Of a stretch of 64,000 nucleotides of DNA, positions 54,027 to 63,674 are shown one piece after another; position 1 is the stretch's first letter; each line of letters starts with the position of its first letter. The notes below the pieces were generated by a model. The model ran no database searches, had not been told where the DNA came from, and was given only the letters and a program-made list of their open reading frames with translations. Position numbers and translations under genes: made by a program. The DNA is taken from NCBI RefSeq assembly GCF_011393335.1, contig NZ_CP049865.1, forward strand, positions 2,684,722 through 2,748,721, written 5' to 3'. The stretch is from Propioniciclava coleopterorum. GTDB taxonomy: Bacteria > Actinomycetota > Actinomycetes > Propionibacteriales > Propionibacteriaceae.

Positions 54027-54032
54027 AGGGTA
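54027..54032 (-). promoter_or_regulatory. Putative -10 box TACCCT of the TetR gene
   Basis: The box ends 7 bases before ATG 54019, in the 75-base divergent region shared with the thiolase gene. Confidence 0.4.
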
Positions 54033-54094
54033 TCCGACACTTCAAGTACCTGCTACCGTCGGTGTCGAACAATTTTTCTCATCGAGGAGACTCC

Positions 54095-55339
54095 ATGGCT
54101 GAGCTGAACGCCGTCGTGGTCGGCGGCAACCGCACCCCGTTCGTCAAGGCCGGGGGCGCGTACGCGAAGGCGTCCAACGTGGACATGCTGACCGCGGCGA
54201 TCGACGGCCTCGTGGCCCGGTTCGGCCTGGCGGGGGAGAAGATCGACGAGGTCGCCGCCGGCGCGGTGCTCAAGCACACCCGCGACTTCAACCTCACCCG
54301 CGAGGCGGTGCTCGGCTCGGCGTTGTCGCCGCACACGCCCGCCTGCGACCTGCAGCAGGCCTGCGGCACCGGCCTGGAGGCCGTCATCTACGCGTCCAAC
54401 AAGATCCGGCTCGGCCAGGCCCGCACCGGCATCGCCGGCGGCGTCGACTCGGCCTCGGACGCCCCCATCGTCGTGAGCGAGGGCCTGCGGCACGCGCTGC
54501 TGCGCGCCAACCACGCCCGCTCGCTGCCCGAGCGCCTCAAGGCGCTGGCCGGCATCCGGCCCGTCGACCTGGCGCCCGTGCCGCCCGCGGTGCTCGAGCC
54601 GCGCACCGGCCTGTCGATGGGCGAGAGCCAGGCGCTCACCACCGCGAAGTGGGGCATCACCCGCGAGGCGCAGGACGAGCTGGCCGCGGCCTCGCACGCC
54701 CGGCTCGCCGCCGCCTGGGACGCCGGCTTCTTCGACGACCTGGTCACCCCGTTCCTCAAGGTGAGCCGCGACGGCATCCTGCGCCCCGACACGTCGGTGG
54801 AGAAGCTGGCCAAGCTCAAGCCGGTCTTCGGCGGCCCCGAGGGCACCATGACCGCCGGCAACTCCACCGCGCTGACCGACGGCGCGGCGGTCGTCCTGCT
54901 CGCCGAGGAGGGCCACGCCCGCGAGCGGCACTGGCCGGTGCTGGCCCGGGTGGTCGACTCCCAGGTCGCGGCGTCCGACTACGTCACCGGCACCGAGGAC
55001 CTGCTGCTCGCCCCGACCCGCGCGATCCCCGAACTGCTGGAGCGCAACGGGCTGAGCCTGGCCGACTTCGACTTCGTCGAGATCCACGAGGCGTTCGCGT
55101 CCACGGTGCTCGCCACGCTCGCCGCGCTGGAGAAGGCCGGCGTCGGCACCGTCGACCGCGCCCGCCTCAACGTGCACGGCAGTTCGCTGGCCGCCGGGCA
55201 CCCGTTCGCCGCCACCGGCGGCCGGATCGTCGCCTCGCTGGCCAAGATGCTGCACGCCAAGGGCGCCGGCTCGAAGGGCCTCATCTCGATCTGTGCCGCC
55301 GGCGGCATGGGCGTCACCGCGATCCTGGAGGGCTGCTGA
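54095..55339 (+). CDS. Acetyl-CoA C-acetyltransferase (thiolase), FadA2-like
   Basis: A 414-residue thiolase. The first active Cys is in QQACGTGLEAVIYA near residue 92, the catalytic His in VEIHEAFASTVLA, and the second Cys in ISICAAGGMGVTAI. The QQACGTG string and the length match the mycobacterial FadA2 type. It cleaves or forms 3-ketoacyl-CoA. ATG 54095 is preceded by GAGGAG. The reductase gene begins one base after its stop, and the MaoC dehydratase follows, so the three enzymes form a module for 3-ketoacyl, 3-hydroxyacyl and enoyl intermediates. Confidence 0.93.
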   Translation: MAELNAVVVGGNRTPFVKAGGAYAKASNVDMLTAAIDGLVARFGLAGEKIDEVAAGAVLKHTRDFNLTREAVLGSALSPHTPACDLQQACGTGLEAVIYASNKIRLGQARTGIAGGVDSASDAPIVVSEGLRHALLRANHARSLPERLKALAGIRPVDLAPVPPAVLEPRTGLSMGESQALTTAKWGITREAQDELAAASHARLAAAWDAGFFDDLVTPFLKVSRDGILRPDTSVEKLAKLKPVFGGPEGTMTAGNSTALTDGAAVVLLAEEGHARERHWPVLARVVDSQVAASDYVTGTEDLLLAPTRAIPELLERNGLSLADFDFVEIHEAFASTVLATLAALEKAGVGTVDRARLNVHGSSLAAGHPFAATGGRIVASLAKMLHAKGAGSKGLISICAAGGMGVTAILEGC

Positions 55340-55340
55340 C

Positions 55341-56740
55341 ATGAGCGTGCTGGAGACCCTGTTCCGTTCCCCGGTCGGCCAGAAGGTCGCCGCCAAGGCG
55401 GGCCTGGCCGAGCCGCCGACGCTGCGCCGCGGCCGCGTCGCGCCGCTGGGCGAGGTGCTGCTGGCCGACCTGCCCGGCGGCGGCATCGGCCGCGCCACCC
55501 TGGACGCCCTCGGCGTCGCCCACGGCGAGCCGCTGCGCGACGTCGCCGACGCCCGGACGCCCGACGAGAAGGGCCGGCCGCAGCCGCCGCGCTACGAGCG
55601 CAAGCCCGGCGCGCTGGTGATCGACGCCACCGGCGTCCGCACCATCGCCGAGCTCGAGGGGCTGCGCCAGGTGCTGCGTCCGGTGATGAAGCGGCTCGAG
55701 CCGTCCGGGCGGATCGTCATCCTCGCCGCCGACGCGTCCGCGGTCGAGGGCCTGGAGGCCAAGGCGGTCGCCCAGGGCATCGACGGCATCAACCGCACCG
55801 TCGGCAAGGAACTGCGCGACGGCGCCACCTCGAACCTGCTCTTCCTGAAGGCGGGCGTCGAGGCGGCCGACCTGACCTCGACGCTGTCGTTCCTGCTGCA
55901 GGGCCGCTCCGCGTTCGTCGACGGCCAGACCTGGCGGATCGCCCCCGCAAGGCCGGGGACGCCGTCGGCGCCGGCTACGACCCCGCGCGTCCGTTCGCGG
56001 ACCGCATCGTCGTGGTCACCGGCGCCGCCCGCGGCATCGGCGCGGCCATCGCCCAGACGTTCGCCCGCGACGGCGCCAAGCTGGTCGTGGTCGACGTGCC
56101 GCAGGCCGGGGACGCGCTCGCGAAGGTCGCCAACGGGCTGCACGGCTCGGCGCTCCAGCTCGACATCACCGCGCCGGACGCCGGCGAGCGGATCGCCGCC
56201 CACGTGGCGCAGGTGCACGGCCCCGACGCGAGGATCTGGGCGATCGTGCACAACGCCGGCATCACCCGCGACAAGATGCTCGCCAACCTGGACGAGAAGC
56301 TGTGGGGCGCGGTGCTGCAGGTGAACCTGGCCGCCGAGATCGCCATGAACGCCGTCCTGCTGGGGGATCTGCCCGGCGGGCTGGCCGACAACGCGCGGAT
56401 CGTCGGGATCGCGTCCACCTCGGGCGTGGCCGGCAACAAGGGCCAGACCAACTACGCGGCGTCCAAGGCGGGCGTGATGGGGCTGGTGTGGGCGCAGGCC
56501 GAGGAACTGGCCGACCGGCCGGTGACGGTGAACGCGGTCGCGCCCGGCTTCATCGAGACCGACATGACCGCGGCGATCCCGTTCGTGCCGCGCGAGATCT
56601 TCCGGCGCACCAACTCGCTGTCCCAGGGCGGCCAGCCCGTCGACGTCGCCGAGACCATCGCGTACTTCTGCGACCCGGCCTCGGGCGGCGTCAACGGGCA
56701 GGTCGTCCGGGTGTGCGGCCAGAACCTGGTGGGCGCCTGA
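55341..56740 (+). CDS. High-molecular-weight 3-oxoacyl reductase (FabG4-like), one-base frameshift as sequenced
   Basis: A two-part SDR of about 466 residues. The N-terminal domain of about 200 residues is a flavodoxin-like degenerate SDR (GALVIDATGVRTIAELEGL). The C-terminal domain is catalytic, with VTGAARGIGAAIAQTFARDG, HNAGITRD and NYAASKAGVMGL (Tyr and Lys), and GFIETDM. The frame breaks near 55942-55950; adding one base restores AGDAVGAGYDPARPFADRIV between the domains. Mycobacterial FabG4 has the same size and neighbours and reduces 3-ketoacyl-CoA with NADH. The stop overlaps the next start (TGATG). Confidence 0.9.
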
Positions 56741-57599
56741 TGACCGACGTCGTCTACCCCGACCTGCCCGCCGGCGGCCCGCTGCTGGTCCGCTCGCTGG
56801 CCCGGATCGGCCGCACCCCGAAGCGGGTGTCGTCCCTGCCCCGGTGAGCGCCACCGTGAGCGGGCACACCCAGGACGTCGCCCGGCTCGCCGCCTACGAC
56901 GAGGTGTGCGGGTTCACGCTGCGCGACGCCGTCCCCGCGACCTGGCTGCACGTGCTCACGTTCAGCCTGCAACTGGCCGTGATGAGCCGGCGCGACTTCC
57001 CGTTCGGGCTCGCGGGGCTCGTGCACGTCTCCAACGACATGTCGCTGCTGCGTCCGGTCGGGGTGGCCGACGAGCTCGACCTGCTGGTGCGTCCCGGGGA
57101 GCTCACCGCCCACAAGCGCGGGGCGCTGTTCGAGCTGGTGGGGGAGGCGCGGGTCGGCGGCGAGGTCGCCTGGCGCGGCGTCAGCCGCTACCTCGCCCGC
57201 GGCGTCCAGGCGCCCGGCGACGTGCCCGAGGTTCCCCGGCTCGCCGTCCCGGACGCCCCCGCGGGGCAGCGCTGGCGGCTGCCCGCCGACCTGGGCCGGC
57301 GCTACGCCGCCGTCTCGGGCGACGTCAACCCGATCCACCTGTCCAACCTGGCCGCGAAGGCGTTCGGGTTCCCGCGCGCGATCATCCACGGCATGTGGAC
57401 CCACGCCCGCGCCCTGGCCGCACTCGAAGGCGCGCTGCCCCCGGCGTACCGGGTCGCGGTGGACTTCACCAAGCCCATCCTGCTGCCCGGGAAGGTCGGC
57501 TTCGCCGCCGCCCCGGACGCCGACGCGACGGCGTTCGCGGTGCTGGGCCGGGAGGACAAGCCGCACCTGATCGGGCGCGTGGAGCCGCTCGCGCCCTAG
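56740..57599 (+). CDS. MaoC-like 3-hydroxyacyl dehydratase (HtdX-like), one-base frameshift as sequenced
   Basis: A 286-residue double hot-dog protein once one C is restored at 56839-56842, joining LARIGRTPKRVSSLP to VSATVSGHTQD. The hydratase-2 motif AVSGDVNPIHLSNLAAKAFG, with the catalytic Asp and His, is near residue 190, and IIHGMWTHARAL follows. The N-terminal half is the non-catalytic hot-dog. As in the mycobacterial HtdX locus it follows fabG4 and fadA2. It dehydrates 3-hydroxyacyl-CoA or hydrates enoyl-CoA. The stop TAG is the first half of the putative promoter box of the kinase downstream. Confidence 0.88.
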
Positions 57600-57602
57600 G
57601 CT
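57597..57602 (+). promoter_or_regulatory. Putative -10 box TAGGCT of the PfkB kinase, overlapping the upstream stop
   Basis: TAGGCT begins with the dehydratase stop codon TAG and ends 7 bases before ATG 57610. Confidence 0.5.
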
Positions 57603-57609
57603 GCGGCCC

Positions 57610-58556
57610 ATGCCTCGCATCATCCACACCGGGCAGGCGCTGGTGGACGCCACCGCGATGGTCCCCGCGCTGCCCGCCCGCGGCCAGAACGTGATGGCCG
57701 GCGGCTGGAGCCAGGAGGCCGGCGGCGCGGTCAACATCCTGGCCGCCGCCGCCCGCTCCGGCGCGGCCTGCGTCCACGCCGGAGCCATCGGCACCGGGCC
57801 CAACGGCGACCTGGTTCGCGAGGCCCTCGAACGCGAGGGCGTCACGTGGTGCGCCCCGGCGGTCGAGGGCGCCGACACCGCGCTGTGCGTCGTCCTGGTC
57901 GAGCCGTCGGCCGAGCGCACGTTCGTCACCACCTTGGGCGCGGAGCGCCGGCTGAGCGTCGCGGGCCTGGACGCCGCGGCGGCGTCCCCGGCGACCTGGT
58001 GTGCCTCACCGGCTACTCCCTGGCCGTGCCCTCGACGCGCGACCCGCTGCTGGCCTGGCTGCCGACCCTGCCGACCGGCGTCGAGGTCGTCCTGGACCCC
58101 GGCGCGGTGTTCGCGACGCTGCCCGCGGCGCTGCAGGAGCGCGTCCTGGCGGCGACGACGGTGTGGACGTCCAACCAGGAGGAGGCCACCGCGCTGACCG
58201 GGGTGGACGGCATGGCCACGGCGGCCGACGCGGTCGCGGAGCGGCTGCCCGCCGGCGCGGTGTCGATCGTGCGGGACGGGCCCGAGGGCTGCGCGGTGCG
58301 CGCCGCGGGCCTGACCGAGGTGGTGTCGGGCTTCCCGCAGGAGCCGGTCGACACCAACGGCGCCGGGGACGCGCACACCGGCGTCCTGCTGGCGGAGCGG
58401 GCCGCGGGCGCGGACTGGGTGACCGCGTGCCTGCGCGCCAACGTCGCGGGCGCGATCAAGGTGACCCGCCGCGGCCCCGCGACGGCGCCGAACCGCGCCG
58501 AGATCGACGCGTTCCTGGCCGGCATCACACCAGGCCGAGGTACTCCTCGAGCGTGA
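57610..58556 (+). CDS. PfkB-family carbohydrate kinase, one-base frameshift as sequenced
   Basis: A 315-residue ribokinase-like sugar kinase. QEAGGAVNILAAAARSGAAC (first PfkB motif) is near residue 37 and PVDTNGAGDAHTGVL (second motif, catalytic Asp) near residue 255; WTSNQEEATALTG is the conserved Asn-Glu loop. The frame breaks near 57985-57992 and one added base gives ASPGDLVCLTGYS. The substrate sugar cannot be told; no transporter or isomerase lies beside it. The last 32 bases overlap the end of the convergent CapA-VanY gene. Confidence 0.88.
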
Positions 58557-60418
58557 TGCCGGGCGTCTTGGCCATCGCGGCGGCGACCTCGACGCCGACG
58601 TAGCGGATGTGCCAGGGCTCGTGGTCCACGCCGGTGATGTGCCGCTTGCCCTCGGGGTAGCGGATGATGAAGCCGTACCTGGCCGCGTTCGCGGCCACCC
58701 ATCCGGCCTGCTTGGTCGCGGCGAACTTGTAGCCCTGCATGCTGGTGCCGTCCGACAGGTCCAGCGAGAGCCCCGTCTGGTGCTCGCTGTGGCCCGCCTC
58801 CGCGTAGTAGCGCCGCGCCCCCTCGCCGTACTTGGCGTAGGCGCGCTTGAAGCTGGCGTCCTGCACCGCCCACGAGCGGTACCCGCTGCGGACCGCCAGC
58901 GGCATCTTGGCCGCCTTCGCGTCGGCGAACATCTGGTTCAGCGCCGCGCGCACCTCGGGCTTGAGGCCGTCGGTCTCCTTCGACCAGGCCGGGGTGTAGT
59001 TCTTCGTGAGCGGGTAGCTGCTGCTGATGACCGGGACGCCCTTGAACTCGTACGGGGTGTCGCGGGCCGGCTGCCTGGCCGGGGCGGTCTTCGCGGCGCC
59101 GGGGGCCGGGGCTGGGGGCTGCGCGGCGGGGGGCTGCGCGTTGGGGGCTGCGCGGCGGCGTCCGGGCGGGCGCGGCGCCGGGCCGGGCGGTCGCCAGCTT
59201 GGAGCAGCCCTGGACGGCCGCGCGGTCGGCTCGCATCTGGTCGGCGGTCGCGGGGTCGGCCACCGGGATGCCGGACGTGGGGATGCTGAGCGGCTGCCAG
59301 GCGTCCTTGGCGACCACCGAGCCGGCCTTGCCGCGCTCGGCCGGCGGCAGGCCGCGGCGGGCCTGGACGGCCGCCTTGTCGATGTCGAGGGTCAGCACGC
59401 CGGTCGAGCGGCCCGGGAAGGTCGTGTTGAGGAACCACACGAAGTTGCCCAGCCCGTAGCCGACGTAGGTGTTGCCCTGCCAGCCCGAGCCCATCACGCG
59501 GTGGGAGTGCCCGCCCACGACGATGTCGGCGCCCGCCTCGGCGAGCCGCTGCGCCGCGGTGGTCTGCGGCGCGGTCGGGCAGAGCTCCTTCTCGGTGCCC
59601 CAGTGCGGCACCACGACGACGACGTCGTAGCGGGCGGCGGCGTCCCGGACGGCCGCGGTGATCGCGTCCAGCTCGACCATGCTCGCCACGCCCGGCTTGT
59701 TCTCGCCCGCGGTGAAGCCGGCGGTGGTCTGCTCGCGCAACTGGGTGGCGGCCAGGACGGCGACGCTCACCCCGTCCACGACCGTGACGGCGGGCGCGAA
59801 CGCCTCGGCCCTGTTCGCGCCGATGCCCGCGATCTTGACCGGGCTGGACGCCTTCGCCGCCAGGGTGTCCTTCAGGCCGGCCGCACCGAAGTCGACGGCG
59901 TGGTTGTTGGCCATGGACACCACGTCGACGCCGGCCTCGGCCAGCGTCGTGAGGGCCGAGGGCGGCGCCGCGAACGTGAACTGTTTGCCGCCCAGGGGCG
60001 CGCCCGTCGCGGTGATGGCGGTCTCGAGGTTGAGCACCGTGATGTCGGCGCCGGACAGGTACGGCTTGAGCCCGGCCAGCCCCTGGGGGTCGGCGGCCAC
60101 GGGGGTGAGTTGGTTGGCGAAGTGGGTGTCGCCGGCGAACGAAATGGTCACCGGGTCCGTGCCGGTGATCGGCGCGGGCGCGGGCGCCGGGGGAGCGGGC
60201 GGGGCCGGCTGCGGTGCCTCCGCGTCCGGGGCGGCCGTGGTGGGGACCGGTTGTGGGGCGTCAGGCTGGGTGAGGGCGTCCGCGGGTGTCACCACGGCGG
60301 GGGTGGCGGGCGGCGCGATCAGGCCGGCGACGGCGTTCACGCCGGAGGCGGTGCCCCAGATGAGGCCGGCCACGCCGACGAGCACCACGGCGCGACGCAG
60401 GGCGTAGTTGGGGGCCAC
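58525..60418 (-). CDS. CapA metallophosphatase fused to a VanY-type D,D-carboxypeptidase, two one-base frameshifts in the linker
   Basis: An N-terminal membrane anchor (residues about 10-33) and a Pro/Ala linker precede a CapA/PgsA domain with ISFAGDTHFANQL, LNLETAITATG, VSMANNHAVDFG, VPHWGTEKELC and VVGGHSHRVMG. A second Pro/Ala/Gln-rich linker follows, then an M15 peptidase with AVRSGYRSW, SEHQTGLSLDLSDG and EPWHIRYVG. The two domains are in different frames; adding one base near 59164-59170 and one near 59143-59147, both in G/C runs of the linker, joins them into about 631 residues. The peptidase part has no start codon or signal of its own, which supports a single fused exported protein. 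AAGGAAGGAG precedes GTG 60418. Confidence 0.75.
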
Positions 60419-60489
60419 GGCGCTCCTTCCTTCCTCGGCAGGCTAGCCGCGGCGGCGTCCCGCCCCCGGCGCGGCGCGCCGGGGCAGAG

Positions 60490-60630
60490 GCGCTTGGGCG
60501 CTGCTGGGGGTGATCCGTGTGGGTGCGGGCTGCTTGGGGCGCGCTGGGGCTGAGCCGTGTGGGGCGTGCGCCCATGGCCGAGCCGCTCAAGCGAACCGCT
60601 GGGGACGAGCCGTGTGGCGGCGCGCGCTGT
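60490..60630. repeat. Degenerate repeat in the CapA-permease intergenic region
   Basis: Three copies resembling GCTGGGGCTGAGCCGTGTGG start near 60502, 60543 and 60598. The 456-base region between the divergent genes contains no supported gene; apart from these copies only a GATGAT hexamer 7 bases before the permease ATG is notable. Confidence 0.55.
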
Positions 60631-60874
60631 TTGGACCGTGCGTCGGGTGGTGCTGGTGGCCGGCGATGGCGCCGTCGGCCCCACTTGAGTGACGTTGTGA
60701 ACAGATGGCGCGCGTGGCGTGCGCGAGCCCGCCCCGGCGGTCGGTGGTGAGTGTCGGGCTGGGGTGCTGACCGTGAGGTGGAGGCGTGGGCCGCGAGGGC
60801 GCCGATCGCCCGTGGGCGGCGTGTCCCGGAGGGGTACTGATGGCCGCGGTCGTCCGCATGGGATGATCTCGCCC

Positions 60875-62395
60875 ATGACAACGCCCGAACCGGTGAATCA
60901 GACCTCCGCGGCCGGCTTCGACGAAGCCACCAAGGCGCGGCTCATCGAGACCAACGGCATCGACATCATCAGCGAGTCCGAGCGCACGGCGAAGCCGCGC
61001 GACCTGTTCTGGCCGTGGTTCGCGGCCAACGTGTCCGTGTTCGGCATGAGCTACGCCGCCTTCATCTACGGCTTCGGGGTGTCCTTCGTCCAGGGCGTCG
61101 TCGTCACCGTGATCGGCGTCGTCGTGTCGTTCCTGCTGTGCGGCATCATCGCGATCGCCGGCAAGCGCGGCTCGGTGCCCACGATGGTGCTGTCGCGGGC
61201 CGCGTTCGGCGTCCACGGGCAGAAGGTGCCCGGCGTCGTGAGCTGGTTCCTGTCGATCGGCTGGGAGACGTTCCTGGCGATCATGGCGGTGCTGGCCACC
61301 GGCACGGTGTTCGCGCGGCTGGGGTTCGGCGAGGGCAACGGGATCAAGATCGTGGCCGCGGTCGCGGTGGCCGCCCTGATCGTCGCCGCCGCCGTGCTGG
61401 GCTACCACACGATCATGAAGCTGCAGTCGGTGCTCACCTGGATCACCGGCGCGATCACGATCGTCTACATGGCGCTGACGTTCAGCCACATCAACTGGTC
61501 GGCCGTCCTGGCCATCCCCAACGGCGACGTCGCCGCCGTGATCGGCGCCCTGACCATGGTGATGACCGGCTTCGGGCTCGGCTGGATCAACATCGCCGCC
61601 GACTGGTCGCGCTACCAGCACCGCGACGCCCCCAACGGCCAGATCGTGCTGTGGAACACCCTGGGCGGCTCGGTCGCGCCCGTGATCCTGGTGATCTACG
61701 GCCTGCTGCTCGCGGGGTCCGACCCGGCCCTGGCCGAGGGCATCACCGCAGACCCGATCGGCACGCTGGCCGGCATCCTGCCCATCTGGGTCCTGATCCC
61801 GTTCTGGCTGACCGCCGTGCTCGCGCTCGTCTCGGGCGCCGTGCTGGGCATCTACTCGTCGGGCCTGACGCTGCTGAGCCTCGGCATCCGGATCCCGCGT
61901 CCGGCCGCCGCCCTGATCGACGGCATCATCCTCACGCTGGGCACCATCTGGGTGGTGTTCTTCGCCGAGAGCTTCCTCGGCCCGTTCCAGAGCTTCCTGC
62001 TCATCCTGGGCGTCCCGATGGCCGCGTGGGCCGGCATCCTGATCGCCGACATCCTCACCCGCCGCGAGCCTTACGACGAGGCCGCGCTCTTCGACGCGTC
62101 CGGACGCTACGGCGCCTTCGACTGGCTGTCCATCGGCACTCTGGTGGGCGCGACGATCATCGGCTGGGGCCTGGTGGTCAACAACTTCGCCGGCGACGCC
62201 CCCTGGGCCAACTGGCAGGGCTACCTGCTGCAGCCGCTCGGCCTGGGCACCCGCACGGTCGTGGACGGTGTCGAGCAGTGGGACGGCTCGTGGCCGTGGG
62301 CCAACCTCGGCGTCCTGTTCGCGCTGGTGCTCGGCTTCGTCATCACCTGGTTCGGACGCCGCGGCACCATCGCCCGGCAGGAGGGCCGGGCGTGA
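60875..62395 (+). CDS. NCS1 family nucleobase/hydantoin-type permease
   Basis: A 506-residue membrane transporter with 12 predicted helices. The N-terminal RDLFWPWFAANVSVFGMSYA and the loops RAAFGVHGQKVPG and ADWSRYQHRD are typical of the cytosine/purine permease (CodB-like) family. The tail after the last helix is short and basic. It probably imports a nucleobase, allantoin or hydantoin with a cation. The cysteine hydrolase that follows overlaps it by GTGA, and together they may form an uptake-and-breakdown pair, for example of a carbamoyl or amide compound. Confidence 0.88.
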   Translation: MTTPEPVNQTSAAGFDEATKARLIETNGIDIISESERTAKPRDLFWPWFAANVSVFGMSYAAFIYGFGVSFVQGVVVTVIGVVVSFLLCGIIAIAGKRGSVPTMVLSRAAFGVHGQKVPGVVSWFLSIGWETFLAIMAVLATGTVFARLGFGEGNGIKIVAAVAVAALIVAAAVLGYHTIMKLQSVLTWITGAITIVYMALTFSHINWSAVLAIPNGDVAAVIGALTMVMTGFGLGWINIAADWSRYQHRDAPNGQIVLWNTLGGSVAPVILVIYGLLLAGSDPALAEGITADPIGTLAGILPIWVLIPFWLTAVLALVSGAVLGIYSSGLTLLSLGIRIPRPAAALIDGIILTLGTIWVVFFAESFLGPFQSFLLILGVPMAAWAGILIADILTRREPYDEAALFDASGRYGAFDWLSIGTLVGATIIGWGLVVNNFAGDAPWANWQGYLLQPLGLGTRTVVDGVEQWDGSWPWANLGVLFALVLGFVITWFGRRGTIARQEGRA

Positions 62396-63240
62396 CCCGG
62401 CGCGAGGATCCGGCCGCAGCGGCCTTGGCGCCGGATCCGGCGTCCGGGCCGGTGCTGGTGTCCGAGCCGGAGTCGGAGTCCGGGCCGTGGCTCGTCGTGA
62501 TCGACGGTCAGCGGATCTTCGCCGACCCCGCCAGCGACTGGGGCTCCCCGATGTGGCCGGACGCCGCCGCCCGGATCGCGGAACTGCTGCCGCGCTTCGC
62601 CGGCCGCACGATCTTCACGCGCTGGGTGCCGCCCGCGCCCGGGGAGCGCGTCGGCTCCTGGGACGCCTACATGGCCGCCTGGCCGTTCGCCGATCGCCCC
62701 GCGTCCGACCCGATGTTCGACCTGGTTCCGGAGTTGGCCGGCGCGGGCGCGGATGCTCCCGCTCCGTCCGGCGCCGAGGCGGCCGACACCCCCGCTGCGT
62801 TGCCGGCGACGGTGGATGCGCCCGCTCCGGCGAGGGGGGATCTGCGCGCGGAGGCGGGTCCCGCTCGGGTGGGCGCGGATGCTCCCGCTGCGTCCCGTGC
62901 CGAGTTGGATGATGCCCCCGCTCCCGCGAGGGTGGATGAGAGCGTAAGCCCCGCGCCGGCGGGCGCGACGGTGGTGGATGCGCCCACCTTCGGCAAGTGG
63001 GACGCGCTCGCACCGCTGGTGGGGCCCGCTCCCGAGCTCGTGATCACCGGGGTCTCGACCGACTGCTGCGTGATCTCGACGGTGCTGCCCGCCGCGGACG
63101 CGGGGGCCACGATCACGGTGGTCACCGACGCCTGCGCCGGCTCCACCCCGGAGAACCACGCCGCCGCGTGCACGGTGATGGGCCTCTATCCGCCGCAGGT
63201 CACGCTCACCACGACCGCGGAGCTCCTGGGCTCCCTCTGA
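62392..63240 (+). CDS. Isochorismatase-like cysteine hydrolase with a low-complexity insertion
   Basis: A 282-residue protein of the isochorismatase-like superfamily, 60-90 residues longer than usual. WLVVIDGQRIFAD supplies the catalytic Asp near residue 36, TFGKWDAL the Lys, and GVSTDCCVISTVL the nucleophilic Cys, with DACAGSTPENH following. Between DPMFDLVPELAG and TFGKWD an insert of about 85 residues is built of irregular repeats of DAPAPARV-type segments. The DNA of this insert has different codon preference, with many GCT and CCC codons. The enzyme likely hydrolyses an amide taken up by the coupled NCS1 permease. The GTG start overlaps the permease stop. Confidence 0.85.
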   Translation: MTRREDPAAAALAPDPASGPVLVSEPESESGPWLVVIDGQRIFADPASDWGSPMWPDAAARIAELLPRFAGRTIFTRWVPPAPGERVGSWDAYMAAWPFADRPASDPMFDLVPELAGAGADAPAPSGAEAADTPAALPATVDAPAPARGDLRAEAGPARVGADAPAASRAELDDAPAPARVDESVSPAPAGATVVDAPTFGKWDALAPLVGPAPELVITGVSTDCCVISTVLPAADAGATITVVTDACAGSTPENHAAACTVMGLYPPQVTLTTTAELLGSL

Positions 63241-63359
63241 AACCACGCCGCTGCGTGCACTGCGAGGGGTCTGTGCGCGGATCGCGCTCAGCACGTCGGA
63301 GTCCGTGGCTCCGGAGCGCTCGCCCGGCGCCGCTGCTCAGTCTGCCGCTGGCTCGACCC

Positions 63360-63510
63360 GCCGCGCTCTCGGCCGAGTCGCCCCTGCTTGGGACGAGTCG
63401 CCCCGGCTTGGGACCTGTCGCCCCCGCTTGGGACCTGTCGCCCCCGCTTGGGACGAGTCGCCCGCGTTGGATGCAGGCGCCCCCGTAGGAAAGGGGGCAT
63501 CTGGCACGAA
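63360..63510. repeat. Second 20-bp repeat array with hairpin
   Basis: About five units at 20-base spacing, such as TCGCCCCCGCTTGGGACCTG, run from about 63377 to 63476. They end in GCCCCCGTAGGAAAGGGGGC and ATCTGGC, which recalls the hairpin and unit of the 23-24 kb island in reverse order. No gene is seen from 63241 to the window end. Confidence 0.7.
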
Positions 63511-63674
63511 AGGGGGCGACTGTGCGGGCGTGGCGTCACTATCGCCACGATGCGTGGTGCGGAGCCAGGCACTCGACGCGGGTCTCGGCATGGGGCCTCC
63601 GGAATCCGCGGCGCATCCGATTGACCGGGTGAGTCCGTGTCGTTCTGGTGCCTCGACTTCGATGCGCCGTTCGA

